From positions 434,001-498,000 of the forward strand of contig NZ_JAHGAW010000001.1 in the NCBI RefSeq assembly GCF_018603885.1: a stretch of DNA of 64,000 nucleotides. Reading direction: 5' to 3'. This document shows positions 7,232-16,419 of this stretch, one piece after another. Origin of the DNA: Sphingobium nicotianae. GTDB lineage: Bacteria > Pseudomonadota > Alphaproteobacteria > Sphingomonadales > Sphingomonadaceae. The position numbers and the translations under genes are program-made. Below the pieces are notes generated by a model. It was not told the origin of the DNA and made no database searches. It worked only from the letters and a program-made list of their open reading frames with translations. Numbering within the stretch: the stretch's first letter is position 1; the number at the start of each line of letters is the position of its first letter.

Positions 7232-10200
7232 TCAGGCGACGACGCGCAACTGCGGGCCGAGCGGAGTCATGCTGGCCGCGCTCACGCCGGCGATCGCCTC
7301 GATGCGTTCGGCCAATTCCCCGTCGACCTGGAAATCGCTGCCGAGCCGCACCAGCGCGACGCCCTGCGGCGTCTGCGTCTCAATCAGCACTTCCGATCGG
7401 CCGCCCCGCCGGTCGGCGAGCATCGCCGCCAGTGGGTTGATCGCCTCGGGTGCGTCGACCCGGACAACCATCCGCAGCTTGGCGACGCTCTGTACGCGCG
7501 AGAAAGGCGTCACCCCGCGCACGGTGACGCGCGGCGTTTCCTCGCCGGGCTGGCGGTCAAGCTCGACGGTCAGCAGCGCGCATTCCCCCTGCTCGTGCAT
7601 CTGCGCGAGCAGCTTGCAGCCTTCCTCGTCGAAGCAGCTCGCCTGGAACTGCCCGCTGCTGTCCGAGAATTTCGCCGAGACGAAACGGCCGCCCTTGCGG
7701 GTGTCGCGCCATTTCAGCTCCTCGACCAGTCCCGCCATCGCAGCACCGGTGCGCTCGCCGCTGCCCAGGCCATCCGCAGCGCCGCACAGCTCGGCATAGG
7801 TGCGCACGCCGCGCTCGCGGGCGATCTGGCGATAGCGATCGACGGGATGCGCCGAGAAATAGAAGCCGAACGCGTCCTTCTCCTGCTCCATGCGCTCGTT
7901 GCGCGCCCAGACCGCGTCGTGCGGCAGCGGCACATTGGCATGCGGCACATCGTCGCCGCCGAACAGCCCGCCCTGCCCGCTCTCGCGCTGCTCGGCCGCC
8001 TTGGCCGCGACCGAAAGGATCGCCTCGGCGGCGGCATGGACGACGGCGCGGTCCAGCCCGAGCGTGTCGAACGCGCCGCCCGCCGCCAGGCTCTCCAGCT
8101 GGCGCCGGTTGAGCAGGCGCGGTTCGATGCGCTCGGCCAGATCGTCGAGATCCTGGAACGGCCCGCCCCGCTCGCGCTCTTCGACCAGAGTCTCCATCGC
8201 CTTCTCGCCGACGCCCTTGAGGCCGCCCAGCGCATAGCGCACGGCCTGCCGCACCGGATCCGCCGGGTCCGGCTCGACCGTGAAGTCGGCGCGACTGACG
8301 TTGATGTCCGGCGGCAGGCAGGTCAGCCCCATGCGCCGCATATCGTCGACGAAGACGCAGAGCTTGTCGGTCTGATGAATGTCGAAGGCCATCGACGCAG
8401 CATAGAATTCCGCCGGATGATGCGCCTTGAGCCAGGCCGTCTGATAGGTCAGCAGCGCATAGGCGGCCGCGTGGCTCTTGTTGAAGCCGTAGCCCGCGAA
8501 CTTGTCGATCAAGTCGAACAGCTCGTTGGCCTTCTTCTTGTCGATATTGTGGTGCGCCTTGCAGCCCTCGACAAAGGTGGCGCGCTGGGCGTCCATCTCC
8601 GCCTTGACCTTCTTGCCCATGGCGCGGCGCAAGAGGTCGGCGCCGCCGAGCGAATAGCCGGCCAGGATCTGCGCGGCCTGCATCACCTGCTCCTGATAGA
8701 CGAAGATCCCGTAGGTCTCCTTCAGGATCGGCTCGAGCAGCGGATGGGGATACTCGATCTCCTCCTGCCCGTTCTTGCGGCGGCCGAACATCGGGATATT
8801 GTCCATCGGCCCGGGCCGATAGAGCGCGCCGAGCGCGATGATGTCCTCGAACACCGTCGGCTTCACCGCCGCCAGCGTCTTGCGCATGCCCTCTGATTCC
8901 ACCTGGAACACGCCGACCGTGTCGCCGCGCTGGAGCAGGGCATAGGTCTTCTCGTCGGTCCATTCGAGCCCGTCGAGGTCGATCCCGACGCCGCGCTCGG
9001 CCAGAAGCTGCACCGCGCGCTGGAGCACGGAGAGCGTCTTGAGGCCGAGAAAGTCGAATTTCACGAGGCCGGCGGTCTCGACATATTTCATGTCGAACTG
9101 GGTCACCTGCATGTCCGACTTGGGATCGCGGTAGAGCGGCACCAGCTCGCTCAGCGGCCGGTCACCGATCACCACGCCGGCGGCATGGGTCGAGCTGTTG
9201 CGGGGCAGTCCCTCAAGCATCATGGCCTGGTCGACCAGCCGCTTGATCTGCCGGTCGGCCTGATATTCGGCCAGGAATTCGGCCGATCCGTTCATCGTGC
9301 GCTTGAGCGTCCAGGGATCGGTCGGATGGTTCGGCACCAGTTTCGCGAGCCGATCGACCTGATTGTAACCCATCTGGAGAACGCGGCCGGTGTCCTTCAG
9401 CGCAGCGCGGGCTTTGAGCGTACCGAAAGTGATGATCTGGGCGACATGGTCGGCGCCATATTTGTTCTGGACGTAGCGGATGACTTCGCCGCGCCGCGTT
9501 TCGCAAAAGTCGATGTCGAAGTCCGGCATCGAGACGCGCTCGGGATTGAGGAAGCGCTCGAACAGCAGGCCGAGCTGGAGCGGATCGAGGTCGGTGATGG
9601 TCAGCGACCATGCCACCACGGAACCCGCGCCGGAGCCGCGCCCCGGCCCCACCGGGATGCCCTGTCCCTTCGCCCATTTGATGAAGTCGGCAACGATCAG
9701 GAAGTAGCCCGGGAAACCCATCTGGATGATGACGTCCAGCTCGAAGTCGAGGCGGGCGAAGTAGTCTGGGTAGAGGGTGCGGAGCTCTGCATCTCCAACC
9801 TCGTCATGCCCGCTTTCGTGGGAATGACGATGATGCTTCGCCAATCGCGCGACCAGCCCGTCGGTCGCGTCCCTGCGCAATTGCGCCTCCTCGCCCGCCC
9901 GATCGCCGGCGAGGCTCGGCAGGATCGGCTTGCGCTTGGGCGCCATCACCGCGCAGCGCTGCGCCACCACCAGCGTGTTGGCGATCGCCTCGGGCAGGTC
10001 GGCAAACAGGGCCACCATCTCGTCGGCCGGTTTCATCCAGCTTTGTGGCGAGCTTTTCGGCCGCTCGTCGCTTTCGACATAGCTGCTGTTTGCAATGCAC
10101 AGCAGCACGTCATGCGCACCGTGAAAGTCGGCATCCGCATAGCAAGCGGGATTGGTCGCGACGAGGGGCAGGTCGCGCGCATAAGCGAGATCGATCAGCG

Positions 10201-10768
10201 TCGCCTCGGCTTGCTCCATGACGGGATCGCCCGCGCGCGACAGCTCGATATACAGCCGGTCACCGAACAGCCTCTGCAGCCGGTCCAGATAGGCATCCGC
10301 CGCATCAGGCTGATCCTCGGCGATTAGCCGGGCCAGCGCGCCTTCGCCGGATGCGGTAAGGCATATCAGCCCCTCGGTATGGCGGGCCAGCGTCGCCATC
10401 TCGACATGCGCCTCCGCCTCCATCGGCCGGGCTACATGTGCCTGGCTGACGAGAGCACAGAGGTTGCTGTAGCCCGCCTCATCCTGGGCGAGCAGCACCA
10501 GCCAGTCGAGCGCGAGCGGCGCCGTCTCGGGGCGATCCGGCCGCGCCACCGCCAGAGTCGCGCCGATGATCGGTTGTACGCCGGCCTTCGCCGCCGCCTC
10601 CGAAAAGGACATGGCGGCATAGAGTCCGTTGCGATCGGTCAGCGCCGCGGCGGGAAAGCCCAGATCCTTGGCGCGCGAGGCCAGATGCTTGGGCGCGATG
10701 GCGCCCTCGAGCAGCGTATAGGCCGACAGGTTGCGAAGCGGGACGTAGGGCGCATGCGGCATGGCCAT
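7232..10768 (-). CDS. dnaE: DNA polymerase III subunit alpha
   Basis: Replicative polymerase of about 1178 residues. Visible parts are the N-terminal PHP domain (VPLRNLSAYTLLEGAIAP; AALTDRNGLYAA), the polymerase core GFPGYFLIVADFIKWAK, GPGRGSGAGS and MPDFDIDFCE with the catalytic acids, the helix-hairpin-helix region (GGLKGVGEKA) and a C-terminal OB domain. The start is at 10768 (MAMPHAP); an in-frame ATG 210 bp further upstream adds an unconserved, Arg/Cys/Trp-rich leader. A REP-like palindrome is embedded at 9802-9829. This looks like housekeeping DnaE1 rather than DnaE2, since no imuAB lies nearby. Confidence 0.96.
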   Translation of the reverse strand: MAMPHAPYVPLRNLSAYTLLEGAIAPKHLASRAKDLGFPAAALTDRNGLYAAMSFSEAAAKAGVQPIIGATLAVARPDRPETAPLALDWLVLLAQDEAGYSNLCALVSQAHVARPMEAEAHVEMATLARHTEGLICLTASGEGALARLIAEDQPDAADAYLDRLQRLFGDRLYIELSRAGDPVMEQAEATLIDLAYARDLPLVATNPACYADADFHGAHDVLLCIANSSYVESDERPKSSPQSWMKPADEMVALFADLPEAIANTLVVAQRCAVMAPKRKPILPSLAGDRAGEEAQLRRDATDGLVARLAKHHRHSHESGHDEVGDAELRTLYPDYFARLDFELDVIIQMGFPGYFLIVADFIKWAKGQGIPVGPGRGSGAGSVVAWSLTITDLDPLQLGLLFERFLNPERVSMPDFDIDFCETRRGEVIRYVQNKYGADHVAQIITFGTLKARAALKDTGRVLQMGYNQVDRLAKLVPNHPTDPWTLKRTMNGSAEFLAEYQADRQIKRLVDQAMMLEGLPRNSSTHAAGVVIGDRPLSELVPLYRDPKSDMQVTQFDMKYVETAGLVKFDFLGLKTLSVLQRAVQLLAERGVGIDLDGLEWTDEKTYALLQRGDTVGVFQVESEGMRKTLAAVKPTVFEDIIALGALYRPGPMDNIPMFGRRKNGQEEIEYPHPLLEPILKETYGIFVYQEQVMQAAQILAGYSLGGADLLRRAMGKKVKAEMDAQRATFVEGCKAHHNIDKKKANELFDLIDKFAGYGFNKSHAAAYALLTYQTAWLKAHHPAEFYAASMAFDIHQTDKLCVFVDDMRRMGLTCLPPDINVSRADFTVEPDPADPVRQAVRYALGGLKGVGEKAMETLVEERERGGPFQDLDDLAERIEPRLLNRRQLESLAAGGAFDTLGLDRAVVHAAAEAILSVAAKAAEQRESGQGGLFGGDDVPHANVPLPHDAVWARNERMEQEKDAFGFYFSAHPVDRYRQIARERGVRTYAELCGAADGLGSGERTGAAMAGLVEELKWRDTRKGGRFVSAKFSDSSGQFQASCFDEEGCKLLAQMHEQGECALLTVELDRQPGEETPRVTVRGVTPFSRVQSVAKLRMVVRVDAPEAINPLAAMLADRRGGRSEVLIETQTPQGVALVRLGSDFQVDGELAERIEAIAGVSAASMTPLGPQLRVVA
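9802..9829. repeat. REP-like palindrome inside dnaE
   Basis: CGTCATgCCCGC-tttc-GTGGGaATGACG is a near-perfect hairpin with the CGTCAT...ATGACG ends of the intergenic palindromes elsewhere in this window (for example 22722 and 40437). Here it is translated as part of dnaE (about residues 314-323, HSHESGHDEVG), between RLAK and LYPDYFARLDFEL, a region of variable length in DnaE proteins. Confidence 0.65.
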
Positions 10769-10920
10769 GCTTATGTGGCGAGCACCCTCGTCAACACAAG
10801 CGCCGCGATCGTCTGTTGTCGACTTGTCCACAAGCTTTTGCGGGCGCGCCCGATCTTGCCAGCAGGCCCGTTTCATGATCCAACACCAGCCCTGTTCTCG
10901 ACAGGGGGAGTGCAAATGCC

Positions 10921-12093
10921 ATGACTGACGGAACGCCAGAAGGTGCCGGCCGCTCGATCGTCGAACGCGCCAAGGCAATCATCCTCAAGCCAAAAGACGA
11001 ATGGCCGGTCATCGATCGCGAGACGACGTCCAGCGGCGATATTTTCACCCGCTACGCGGTGCCGCTCGCGGCGATCGGCCCGGTCGCGCTGCTGATCGGC
11101 AGCCAACTGTTCGGTTATGGTGCCTTCGGCATCACCTATCGCCCCTCGCTGATGTCCAGCCTGTCGCTGGCGATCACCAGCTTCGTGCTCGGCCTCATCG
11201 GCCTGTTCGCGCTGAGCTTTGTGGCGGACAAGCTCGCGCCAAATTTCGGCGGCGCATCGAGCTCGCGCAATGCCTTCAAGCTGGTCGCCTATTCGATGAC
11301 CGCGTCGTGGCTGGCGGGCTTCTTCAGCATCGTGCCGTCGCTGGGTTTCCTCGGCCTGCTCGGCCTCTATTCCTTCTACCTCTTCTACACAGGCGCGATG
11401 CCCCTGATGAAGGTGCCGGTCGACAAGGCGCTGACCTACACGATCGTGACCGCGATCTGCATGATCGTCATTTATGTCTGCATCGGCGCACTCACATCGG
11501 CGATCGGCGGTCTGTTCGGTGCGTCGCCGCTCAGCGTGATGGGCGGCGGCACGGTCACGAGCTCGGACGGTGGCAGCGTCTCCGTTCCGGGTGTCGGCAC
11601 GCTCGACACCGGCAAGATTCAGCAGGCGACGAAGGATCTGGAGGCCGCAGCCAACGGCAAGAGTCAGGCGGTTGCGCCCGACGCCCTTCAAGCACTTCTG
11701 CCTGGCGCGATCGGCGGTTATCAGCGCACCGCTGTCGAGAGCCAGCGGGTCGGCCCCGCCAGCAATGCCGAGGGCACCTATGAGGCGAGCGGCAAGAGCT
11801 TCAAATTGAAGGTCTCCGACATGACCGTGGTCGGTGCCATCGCCGGCATGGCCACCGCCTTCGGCGTCGAGCAGAATCGCGAGGATGGCGACAGCTACGA
11901 GCACACCACGACCAAGGACGGCAATCTGACGATCGAGAAATGGGATCGCGGCGACAGCAGCGGCACCTTCTCGACCATGGTCGGCAAGCGCTTCATGATC
12001 GAGGCCGAGGGCGAGGCTGGCAGCATCGACGAGTTGAAAGCCGCCGTCGCGACGATCGACCTCGGTAAACTCGCATCGCTGGCGAAGAGCTGA
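10921..12093 (+). CDS. Yip1-family membrane protein
   Basis: A 390-residue protein. Residues 10-30 carry the typical Yip1 N-terminal motif (RAKAIILKPKDEWPVIDRE). About five hydrophobic helices follow between residues 45 and 205 (e.g. YAVPLAAIGPVALLIG, TSFVLGLIGLFALSFVADKL, LGFLGLLGLYSFYLFYTG). After a Gly/Ser/Thr linker there is a soluble C-terminal domain of about 170 residues. Bacterial Yip1 proteins have no assigned role. GGGGGAG precedes the ATG. Divergent from dnaE with 152 bp between the starts. Confidence 0.85.
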   Translation: MTDGTPEGAGRSIVERAKAIILKPKDEWPVIDRETTSSGDIFTRYAVPLAAIGPVALLIGSQLFGYGAFGITYRPSLMSSLSLAITSFVLGLIGLFALSFVADKLAPNFGGASSSRNAFKLVAYSMTASWLAGFFSIVPSLGFLGLLGLYSFYLFYTGAMPLMKVPVDKALTYTIVTAICMIVIYVCIGALTSAIGGLFGASPLSVMGGGTVTSSDGGSVSVPGVGTLDTGKIQQATKDLEAAANGKSQAVAPDALQALLPGAIGGYQRTAVESQRVGPASNAEGTYEASGKSFKLKVSDMTVVGAIAGMATAFGVEQNREDGDSYEHTTTKDGNLTIEKWDRGDSSGTFSTMVGKRFMIEAEGEAGSIDELKAAVATIDLGKLASLAKS

Positions 12094-12110
12094 GCGGCCC
12101 GCCTCTCCTT

Positions 12111-12191
12111 CGTCATCCCAGCGAAAGCTGGGAACTCATCCAGACCCGCGCTTTGCGTCCGCAAGAGCTCCCAGCTTGCGCCGGGGCGACG
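12111..12191. repeat. intergenic REP-like palindrome (GTCATCCC family)
   Basis: Paired arms CGTCATCCCAGCGAAAGCTGGGA and CCCAGCTTGCGCCGGGGCGACG flank a short centre. Related units stand at 32323-32386 and 40437-40515, with single-hairpin forms at 9802 and 22722. This copy lies between convergent yip1 and SDR genes, where it may terminate transcription or protect mRNA 3' ends. Confidence 0.7.
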
Positions 12192-12195
12192 TCAT

Positions 12196-12861
12196 CTACC
12201 AGGGCAGAACCTCACCGTCATAAGCCCAGAACGAGCCGGTGTTCGCGACGCTCAGCCCATCGAGCACCTTGCGCAGGCCCGCCGCGCTGGTCCGCACATC
12301 GATGTCCGCGCCCTGCCCGCCCATGTCGGTGCGGACCCAGCCGGGATGCAGCATCGCCACCGCGATCCCGTCACCCTTGAGCTCGCCGGCAAGCAGCTTG
12401 AACGCCATGTTCACCGCCGCCTTCGAGGTGCGATAGGCGACGCTGCCCCCTTGCGCGAGCGTGAGCGACCCCATCCGGCTGGACATCACCGCCACCTTCG
12501 CGTCCCTCGCCTTGCGCAGATTGGGCAACAGCGCCTGCGTCACGCGCAGCGGGCCGAAGACATTGGCATCGATCACCTGCTGGAAGCCGGCGAAGTCCAT
12601 GTCCGTCGCGCTCTGTCGGGTCGGCCCGGCAATACCGGCATTGTTGATCAGCAGATCGATCGCCTCGCCGTCCAGTCCCGCGACCGCCTTGGCGATCGAT
12701 TCCTCGTCAGTGACATCGAGCGCGATCGTTGTTCCGAACAGCGGGTCGGCCTTGTCCACGCCCCGCATCGCGCGGATCACCTCATGCCCGTCGGCCGCAT
12801 ATTGGCGCGCCAGCTCCAGCCCGATGCCGCGATTGGCACCCGTGATGAGAATATTGGCCAT
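12196..12861 (-). CDS. SDR-family oxidoreductase
   Basis: Short-chain dehydrogenase of 221 residues. The Rossmann motif TGANRGIGLELARQ is at residues 7-20, NNAGIAG at about 73-79, the catalytic serine region SSRMGS near 127 and YRTSKAA (YxxxK) near 144. A cofactor preference for NADP is only a guess from the Arg after TGAN. It is similar in outline to C-factor/carbonyl-reductase-type SDRs. AAGGAGA precedes the ATG. The substrate is unknown. Confidence 0.88.
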   Translation of the reverse strand: MANILITGANRGIGLELARQYAADGHEVIRAMRGVDKADPLFGTTIALDVTDEESIAKAVAGLDGEAIDLLINNAGIAGPTRQSATDMDFAGFQQVIDANVFGPLRVTQALLPNLRKARDAKVAVMSSRMGSLTLAQGGSVAYRTSKAAVNMAFKLLAGELKGDGIAVAMLHPGWVRTDMGGQGADIDVRTSAAGLRKVLDGLSVANTGSFWAYDGEVLPW

Positions 12862-12924
12862 GGTCGCTCTCCTTCATGCCTTGCAGTCTTCAGTGAAGTC
12901 GAAACGCACAGCGCGGGATGGGCC

Positions 12925-13596
12925 TTATTCCAGTTTCCCGTCATGCAGCCGCACGAGCCTGTCCATGCGCGCGGCAAGCCGCTCGTTATGCGTGGCGATC
13001 ACCGCGGCCGAGCCCTGTTCACGCACCAGCCGGATGAACTCGTCGATGACGATGTCGGCCGTGCGCTCGTCGAGATTGCCGGTGGGCTCGTCGGCCAGCA
13101 CTAGCGCCGGGCGATTGGCGAGTGCACGGCCCACGGCGACGCGCTGCTGCTCGCCGCCCGAGAGCTGACTCGGCTTGTGATCGAGGCGCTGCGCCAGCCC
13201 AAGGCTGCCGAGCAGGCTCTCCGCGCGCGCCCGCGCTTCCTCCAGCGTCTTTCCAAGAATGAGCTGGGGGAGAATCACATTCTCGACCGCGCTGAAATCG
13301 GGCAGCAGATGATGGAACTGGTAGACGAAGCCGAGCTTCTCGCGCCGTAATTTGGTGCGCCCCTCATTGCCCTCGTTCGCCACCTCGATGCCGCAGAGGC
13401 GGATCGAACCACCATAGCCGCCTTCCAGGAGCCCAACGGCCTGCAGCATGGTCGACTTGCCCGTGCCCGAGGGACCGAGCAGGGCGACGATCTCGCCCGA
13501 GCCGACGGTCAGGTCGACACCGCGCAGCACGTCGATCTGCGCCCCGCCCTGGGTGAAGCTGCGCGAGAGCGCGGAGACGGCGAGCACTTCACTCAT
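12925..13596 (-). CDS. lolD: lipoprotein-releasing ABC transporter ATPase LolD
   Basis: ATPase of the LolCDE-type complex, which extracts lipoproteins from the inner membrane for transport to the outer membrane. The 223 residues contain Walker [10 protein letters not shown], signature [15 protein letters not shown], Walker [13 protein letters not shown] and the H-loop (ATHNE). It overlaps lolC by 8 bp, so translation is coupled. Confidence 0.94.
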   Translation of the reverse strand: MSEVLAVSALSRSFTQGGAQIDVLRGVDLTVGSGEIVALLGPSGTGKSTMLQAVGLLEGGYGGSIRLCGIEVANEGNEGRTKLRREKLGFVYQFHHLLPDFSAVENVILPQLILGKTLEEARARAESLLGSLGLAQRLDHKPSQLSGGEQQRVAVGRALANRPALVLADEPTGNLDERTADIVIDEFIRLVREQGSAAVIATHNERLAARMDRLVRLHDGKLE

Positions 13597-14839
13597 AGCG
13601 CAGCACCTGCACGGGATCGGTATTGGCGGCCTTGAGCGCCGGGTAGAGCGTCGCCAGGAACGAGAAGCCGATCGACATGACGCAGATGCCGATGATCTCG
13701 ACCGGATCGGGCTTGGACGGCAGCGTCGTCAGGAAGCGGATCGACGGATCCCAGATCTGCTGCCCGGTCAGGAACTGCACGCCGTCGAGGATGCCCTGGC
13801 GGAAGAAGAGGATGATGAAGCCGAGCACCGTGCCCGCCAGCGTCCCCATCGTGCCGATGGCGAGGCCCACCGTCACGAAGATGCGCAGCAGGCTGCTGCG
13901 CGAGGCGCCCATGGTGCGCAGGATGGCGATGTCGCGCGTCTTGGCGCGCACCAGCATGATGAGCGAGGAGAGGATGTTGAACACCGCGACCAGGATGATC
14001 AGCGAGAGGATGACGAAAGAGACCACCCGGTCGACCTGGAGGGCTTCGAACAGGCTCGAGTTCATCTGCCGCCAGTCGATGACCAGCGCCTTGCCCTGTA
14101 CCTGTTTCGCGAGCGGCGCGAGGATCTGCTGGACCCGGTCCGGATCGTCGGTTTGCACCTCCACCATGCCGACTTTGTCGCCAAGCAGCAGCAAGGTCTG
14201 CGCGTCCTGCATCGGCAGGATGATGAATGCCTTGTCGTAATCGTAGATGCCGATCTCGAAAACCGCCCCGATTTCATAGGGTAATTGCCGCGGCACGGTC
14301 CCGAACGGCGTCGACCGCCCCGCCGGATTGATTACACTGATTGTATCGCCCACCGTGACGCCAAGATTTTCTGCCAACCGGGACCCGATCGCCACTTTGC
14401 CGCTCCCGGCGCGCACGGCGTCGAGCGATCCGCCCACCAGCTTGCTCTTGAGCGAGGGATTGTCCCGAATGTCATGCTCGGTCATGCCGCGAATCAGCGC
14501 GGCCTCGACGCGCCCCTGATAAGTCGCGAGCAAGGGCTGCTCGATCAGTGGTGTGGCCTGGGTCACGCCCGGCGTGTTGCGAGCAGCGGCGGCGATCGCC
14601 TGCCAGTTGTCGAGCCGGCCGCCATAGCCCTGGATCACGGCATGGCCGTTCAGCCCCACGATCTTGTCGAACAGCTCGGCGCGAAAGCCGTTCATCACGC
14701 TCATCACCACGATCAGCGCGGCGACACCGAGCATGACCGCGACGAGGCTGATCGAGGCGACGAGAAAGATGAACCCCTCGCCCTTCCCCGGCAGCAGGTA
14801 GCGCCGGGCGATCATCTGTTCGTAGCGGTTAAGGATCAT
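13589..14839 (-). CDS. lolC: lipoprotein-releasing ABC transporter permease LolC/LolE
   Basis: Membrane subunit of the LolCDE-type lipoprotein exporter, 416 residues. It starts [25 protein letters not shown], then a membrane helix and the family motif [18 protein letters not shown], a large periplasmic domain and three C-terminal helices ([20 protein letters not shown] onward). The start is set here because an upstream extension of 58 residues is unconserved. Alphaproteobacteria commonly carry one LolC/E-type permease (sometimes called LolF) that may homodimerise; only one is encoded here. Confidence 0.93.
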   Translation of the reverse strand: MILNRYEQMIARRYLLPGKGEGFIFLVASISLVAVMLGVAALIVVMSVMNGFRAELFDKIVGLNGHAVIQGYGGRLDNWQAIAAAARNTPGVTQATPLIEQPLLATYQGRVEAALIRGMTEHDIRDNPSLKSKLVGGSLDAVRAGSGKVAIGSRLAENLGVTVGDTISVINPAGRSTPFGTVPRQLPYEIGAVFEIGIYDYDKAFIILPMQDAQTLLLLGDKVGMVEVQTDDPDRVQQILAPLAKQVQGKALVIDWRQMNSSLFEALQVDRVVSFVILSLIILVAVFNILSSLIMLVRAKTRDIAILRTMGASRSSLLRIFVTVGLAIGTMGTLAGTVLGFIILFFRQGILDGVQFLTGQQIWDPSIRFLTTLPSKPDPVEIIGICVMSIGFSFLATLYPALKAANTDPVQVLRYE

Positions 14840-15029
14840 GATGCTGCGGGCAGCCTTGAAGCGGGTGGCCGGGACAGGCGATTGGCGCACCTCTATGGTG
14901 CGGCGAAGAGACTGACAAGGGCGCAGACAAACCGCTACGGGAAAGGCGACATGTCGTAGCGTCAGCTGTGATCCCTCAAATCTGTTGCGGAACTGACACA
15001 GATGCCGAGACAATTATCCGGGAACCCCG

Positions 15030-15235
15030 TTTGCCCCGTGACAGCCCGGCGCACCTCGCCTAGCTTCGCCAGCGAAACACAGGCTGTCATAGCAGGCCGT
15101 GGTTCAGGGACGTCGCTCTCCCGCCTTCACGCTTGAGGGGGCCGGTAAGGTGAGTGGAGACGACGGCTAAGGGGGAGACGATTTTTTCGTCCACGGGCGC
15201 CCGGATCGGCAACGATCTGGGCGCTTAGTCTTTGT
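15030..15235 (+). other. structured non-coding stretch, possible small RNA or terminator
   Basis: The gap between lolC and hsp20 is 538 bp. Its middle holds an inverted repeat TGACAGCC (15039-15046)/GGCTGTCA (15082-15089) with an inner TTCG/CGAA hairpin. Further right is an uninterrupted 12-bp stem (15197-15208/15213-15224, one G-T pair) closed by a GCAA tetraloop and followed by a T-rich run. No plausible open reading frame was seen. The orientation and any transcript are guesses; the strong hairpin could be the terminator of a small RNA. Confidence 0.3.
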
Positions 15236-15246
15236 GACGACCTGCC

Positions 15247-15274
15247 CTTGAAACCTCTCGGTCCAAAATTATCT
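15247..15274 (+). promoter_or_regulatory. candidate RpoH (sigma-32) promoter of hsp20
   Basis: CTTGAA at 15247-15252, a 16-bp spacer, then TTATCT at 15269-15274. This fits the alphaproteobacterial heat-shock promoter (CTTG -35, CYTATNT-like -10). It lies about 100 bp upstream of the hsp20 start, leaving a structured leader. Confidence 0.5.
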
Positions 15275-15280
15275 CCAGGC

Positions 15281-15377
15281 CATCCGGTCGCCTGTCATGG
15301 GGCCGGAGGATGAACCGGACGCCCGCCGCGGGTCCGGCATCGCACGTTCAACACGCTCCAAACGGAGGATTTGACCT
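15281..15377 (+). promoter_or_regulatory. candidate ROSE-like RNA thermometer in hsp20 leader
   Basis: The leader folds into successive hairpins: CATCCGG/CCGG-AG-GATG (15281-15312), CCGGAC/GTCCGG (15315-15337), and a small final hairpin CTCC (15356-15359) with AAAC loop and GGAG (15364-15367) that buries the Shine-Dalgarno sequence. The flanking CGCT opposite GGA would put a G against a G, as in the U(U/C)GCU-SD pairing of rhizobial ROSE elements. It sits upstream of an hsp20 gene, the classical ROSE target. Based on manual pairing only. Confidence 0.45.
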
Positions 15378-15851
15378 ATGCGTACTGGTTTCGACCTGAC
15401 TCCCTATCGTCGCTCCACAGTCGGCTTCGATCGCCTCTTCGACCTGATCGAGAATAATGCGCGGCTGCAGCAGGGCGACAATTACCCGCCTTACAATATC
15501 GAGCGTCTGGACGAGGATCGCTATCGCGTGACACTCGCCGTCGCCGGCTTCAAGCCCGACGAGATCGACATCACCGCCCAGCAGAACCTGCTCCAGATCA
15601 GCGGCCGCAAGGCTGAGATCGCCGAGAGCGACACCAGCAAATTCCTCCATCTCGGCATCGCCAATCGCGGTTTTGAGCGCCGCTTCGAGCTGGCCGATTT
15701 CGTCCGCGTCGAGCGCGCCGATCTCGCCGACGGCCTGCTTACCGTCGAGCTGGTCCGTGAGATCCCGGACGCGATGAAGCCGCGCAAGATCGCCATCAAC
15801 GGCAAGGGCGAGGTCATCGACATCACGGCTGGCGACAAAAACGCAGCCTGA
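15378..15851 (+). CDS. Hsp20/IbpA-family small heat-shock protein
   Basis: ATP-independent holdase that binds unfolding proteins. It has 157 residues: N-terminal MRTGFDLTPYRRSTVGFDRLFDLIEN typical of IbpA, an alpha-crystallin domain (about 35-130, YNIERLDEDRYRVTLAVAGF; LQISGRKAE; FERRFELADFV; ADGLLTVELVREIP) and a short C-terminal tail with KIAI. The ATG is preceded by GGAGGA at 8 bp, which is paired in the proposed thermometer. Heat-shock promoter upstream and strong terminator downstream, so monocistronic. Confidence 0.95.
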   Translation: MRTGFDLTPYRRSTVGFDRLFDLIENNARLQQGDNYPPYNIERLDEDRYRVTLAVAGFKPDEIDITAQQNLLQISGRKAEIAESDTSKFLHLGIANRGFERRFELADFVRVERADLADGLLTVELVREIPDAMKPRKIAINGKGEVIDITAGDKNAA

Positions 15852-15885
15852 GCCGTCTTACAGTCTCTCAACCCAGAGCAGAGGA

Positions 15886-15917
15886 GGGGCGACCGGGCAA
15901 CCGGCCGCCCCTTTTTT
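15886..15917 (+). terminator. rho-independent terminator of hsp20
   Basis: GGGGCGaCCGG, loop gcaa, CCGGcCGCCCC, then six T. The stem is essentially uninterrupted. It also lies downstream of the convergent GFA-family gene. Confidence 0.9.
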
Positions 15918-15943
15918 CCTTGGCGTATCGGGGCCGGTCGTGC

Positions 15944-16357
15944 CTATTCTGGCATGCTTGCGAATTGCGGCAGATCCTGCGGCTTAATCCAGCCGTGACG
16001 GCGCTTGGTGAACATCTCCAGCATCGGCCGGATCAGGTCCGGTTCGTCCAGACTGCCGAGCATCACGAAGATCGTGCCCGGAAAGGTTTCCAGATTACTG
16101 GTGAACAGTCTGGCACCGCAGGCCGGGCAAAAGTTGCGCTCCAGCGTCTTGCCGGACTCGGCGACATAGCGAAACGATGTCGGCGCCCCGCTGATCAGGG
16201 TGAAGTCGTCCTCGGGCACGCCGAAGAAAGTCGCCATCACGCCGCCGGACGCCTTCTGGCAATCCTTGCAGTAACAGTCGGCAATGAAGGTCGGATCGGT
16301 ATCGAACGCGAACTTGACGGCGCCACACGCACATTTCGCCGTGTATTTCTTAGCCAT
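15944..16357 (-). CDS. GFA-family zinc-binding protein
   Basis: A 137-residue protein of the glutathione-dependent formaldehyde-activating (GFA/CENP-V) fold. Zinc-ligand cysteines are visible in CACGAVKF, CYCKDCQKASGG and NFCPACGARLF. Most members have no proven activity, so no reaction is assigned. The start is the ATG preceded by CAGGAG; an upstream in-frame ATG would add 82 unconserved residues. Confidence 0.9.
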   Translation of the reverse strand: MAKKYTAKCACGAVKFAFDTDPTFIADCYCKDCQKASGGVMATFFGVPEDDFTLISGAPTSFRYVAESGKTLERNFCPACGARLFTSNLETFPGTIFVMLGSLDEPDLIRPMLEMFTKRRHGWIKPQDLPQFASMPE

Positions 16358-16419
16358 AACCAACTCCTGGTCGAGGGAAATGGTACGGATCCGCCATCCG
16401 TCCACGCCCATCTTGCCGG

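Noticed and set aside
10769-10978. Longer N-terminus for DnaE (70 extra codons)
   Set aside because: The extension (MPWRVRRSSGRHLL...) is Arg/Trp/Cys-rich, overlaps the divergent yip1 promoter and start, and precedes the conserved PHP start.
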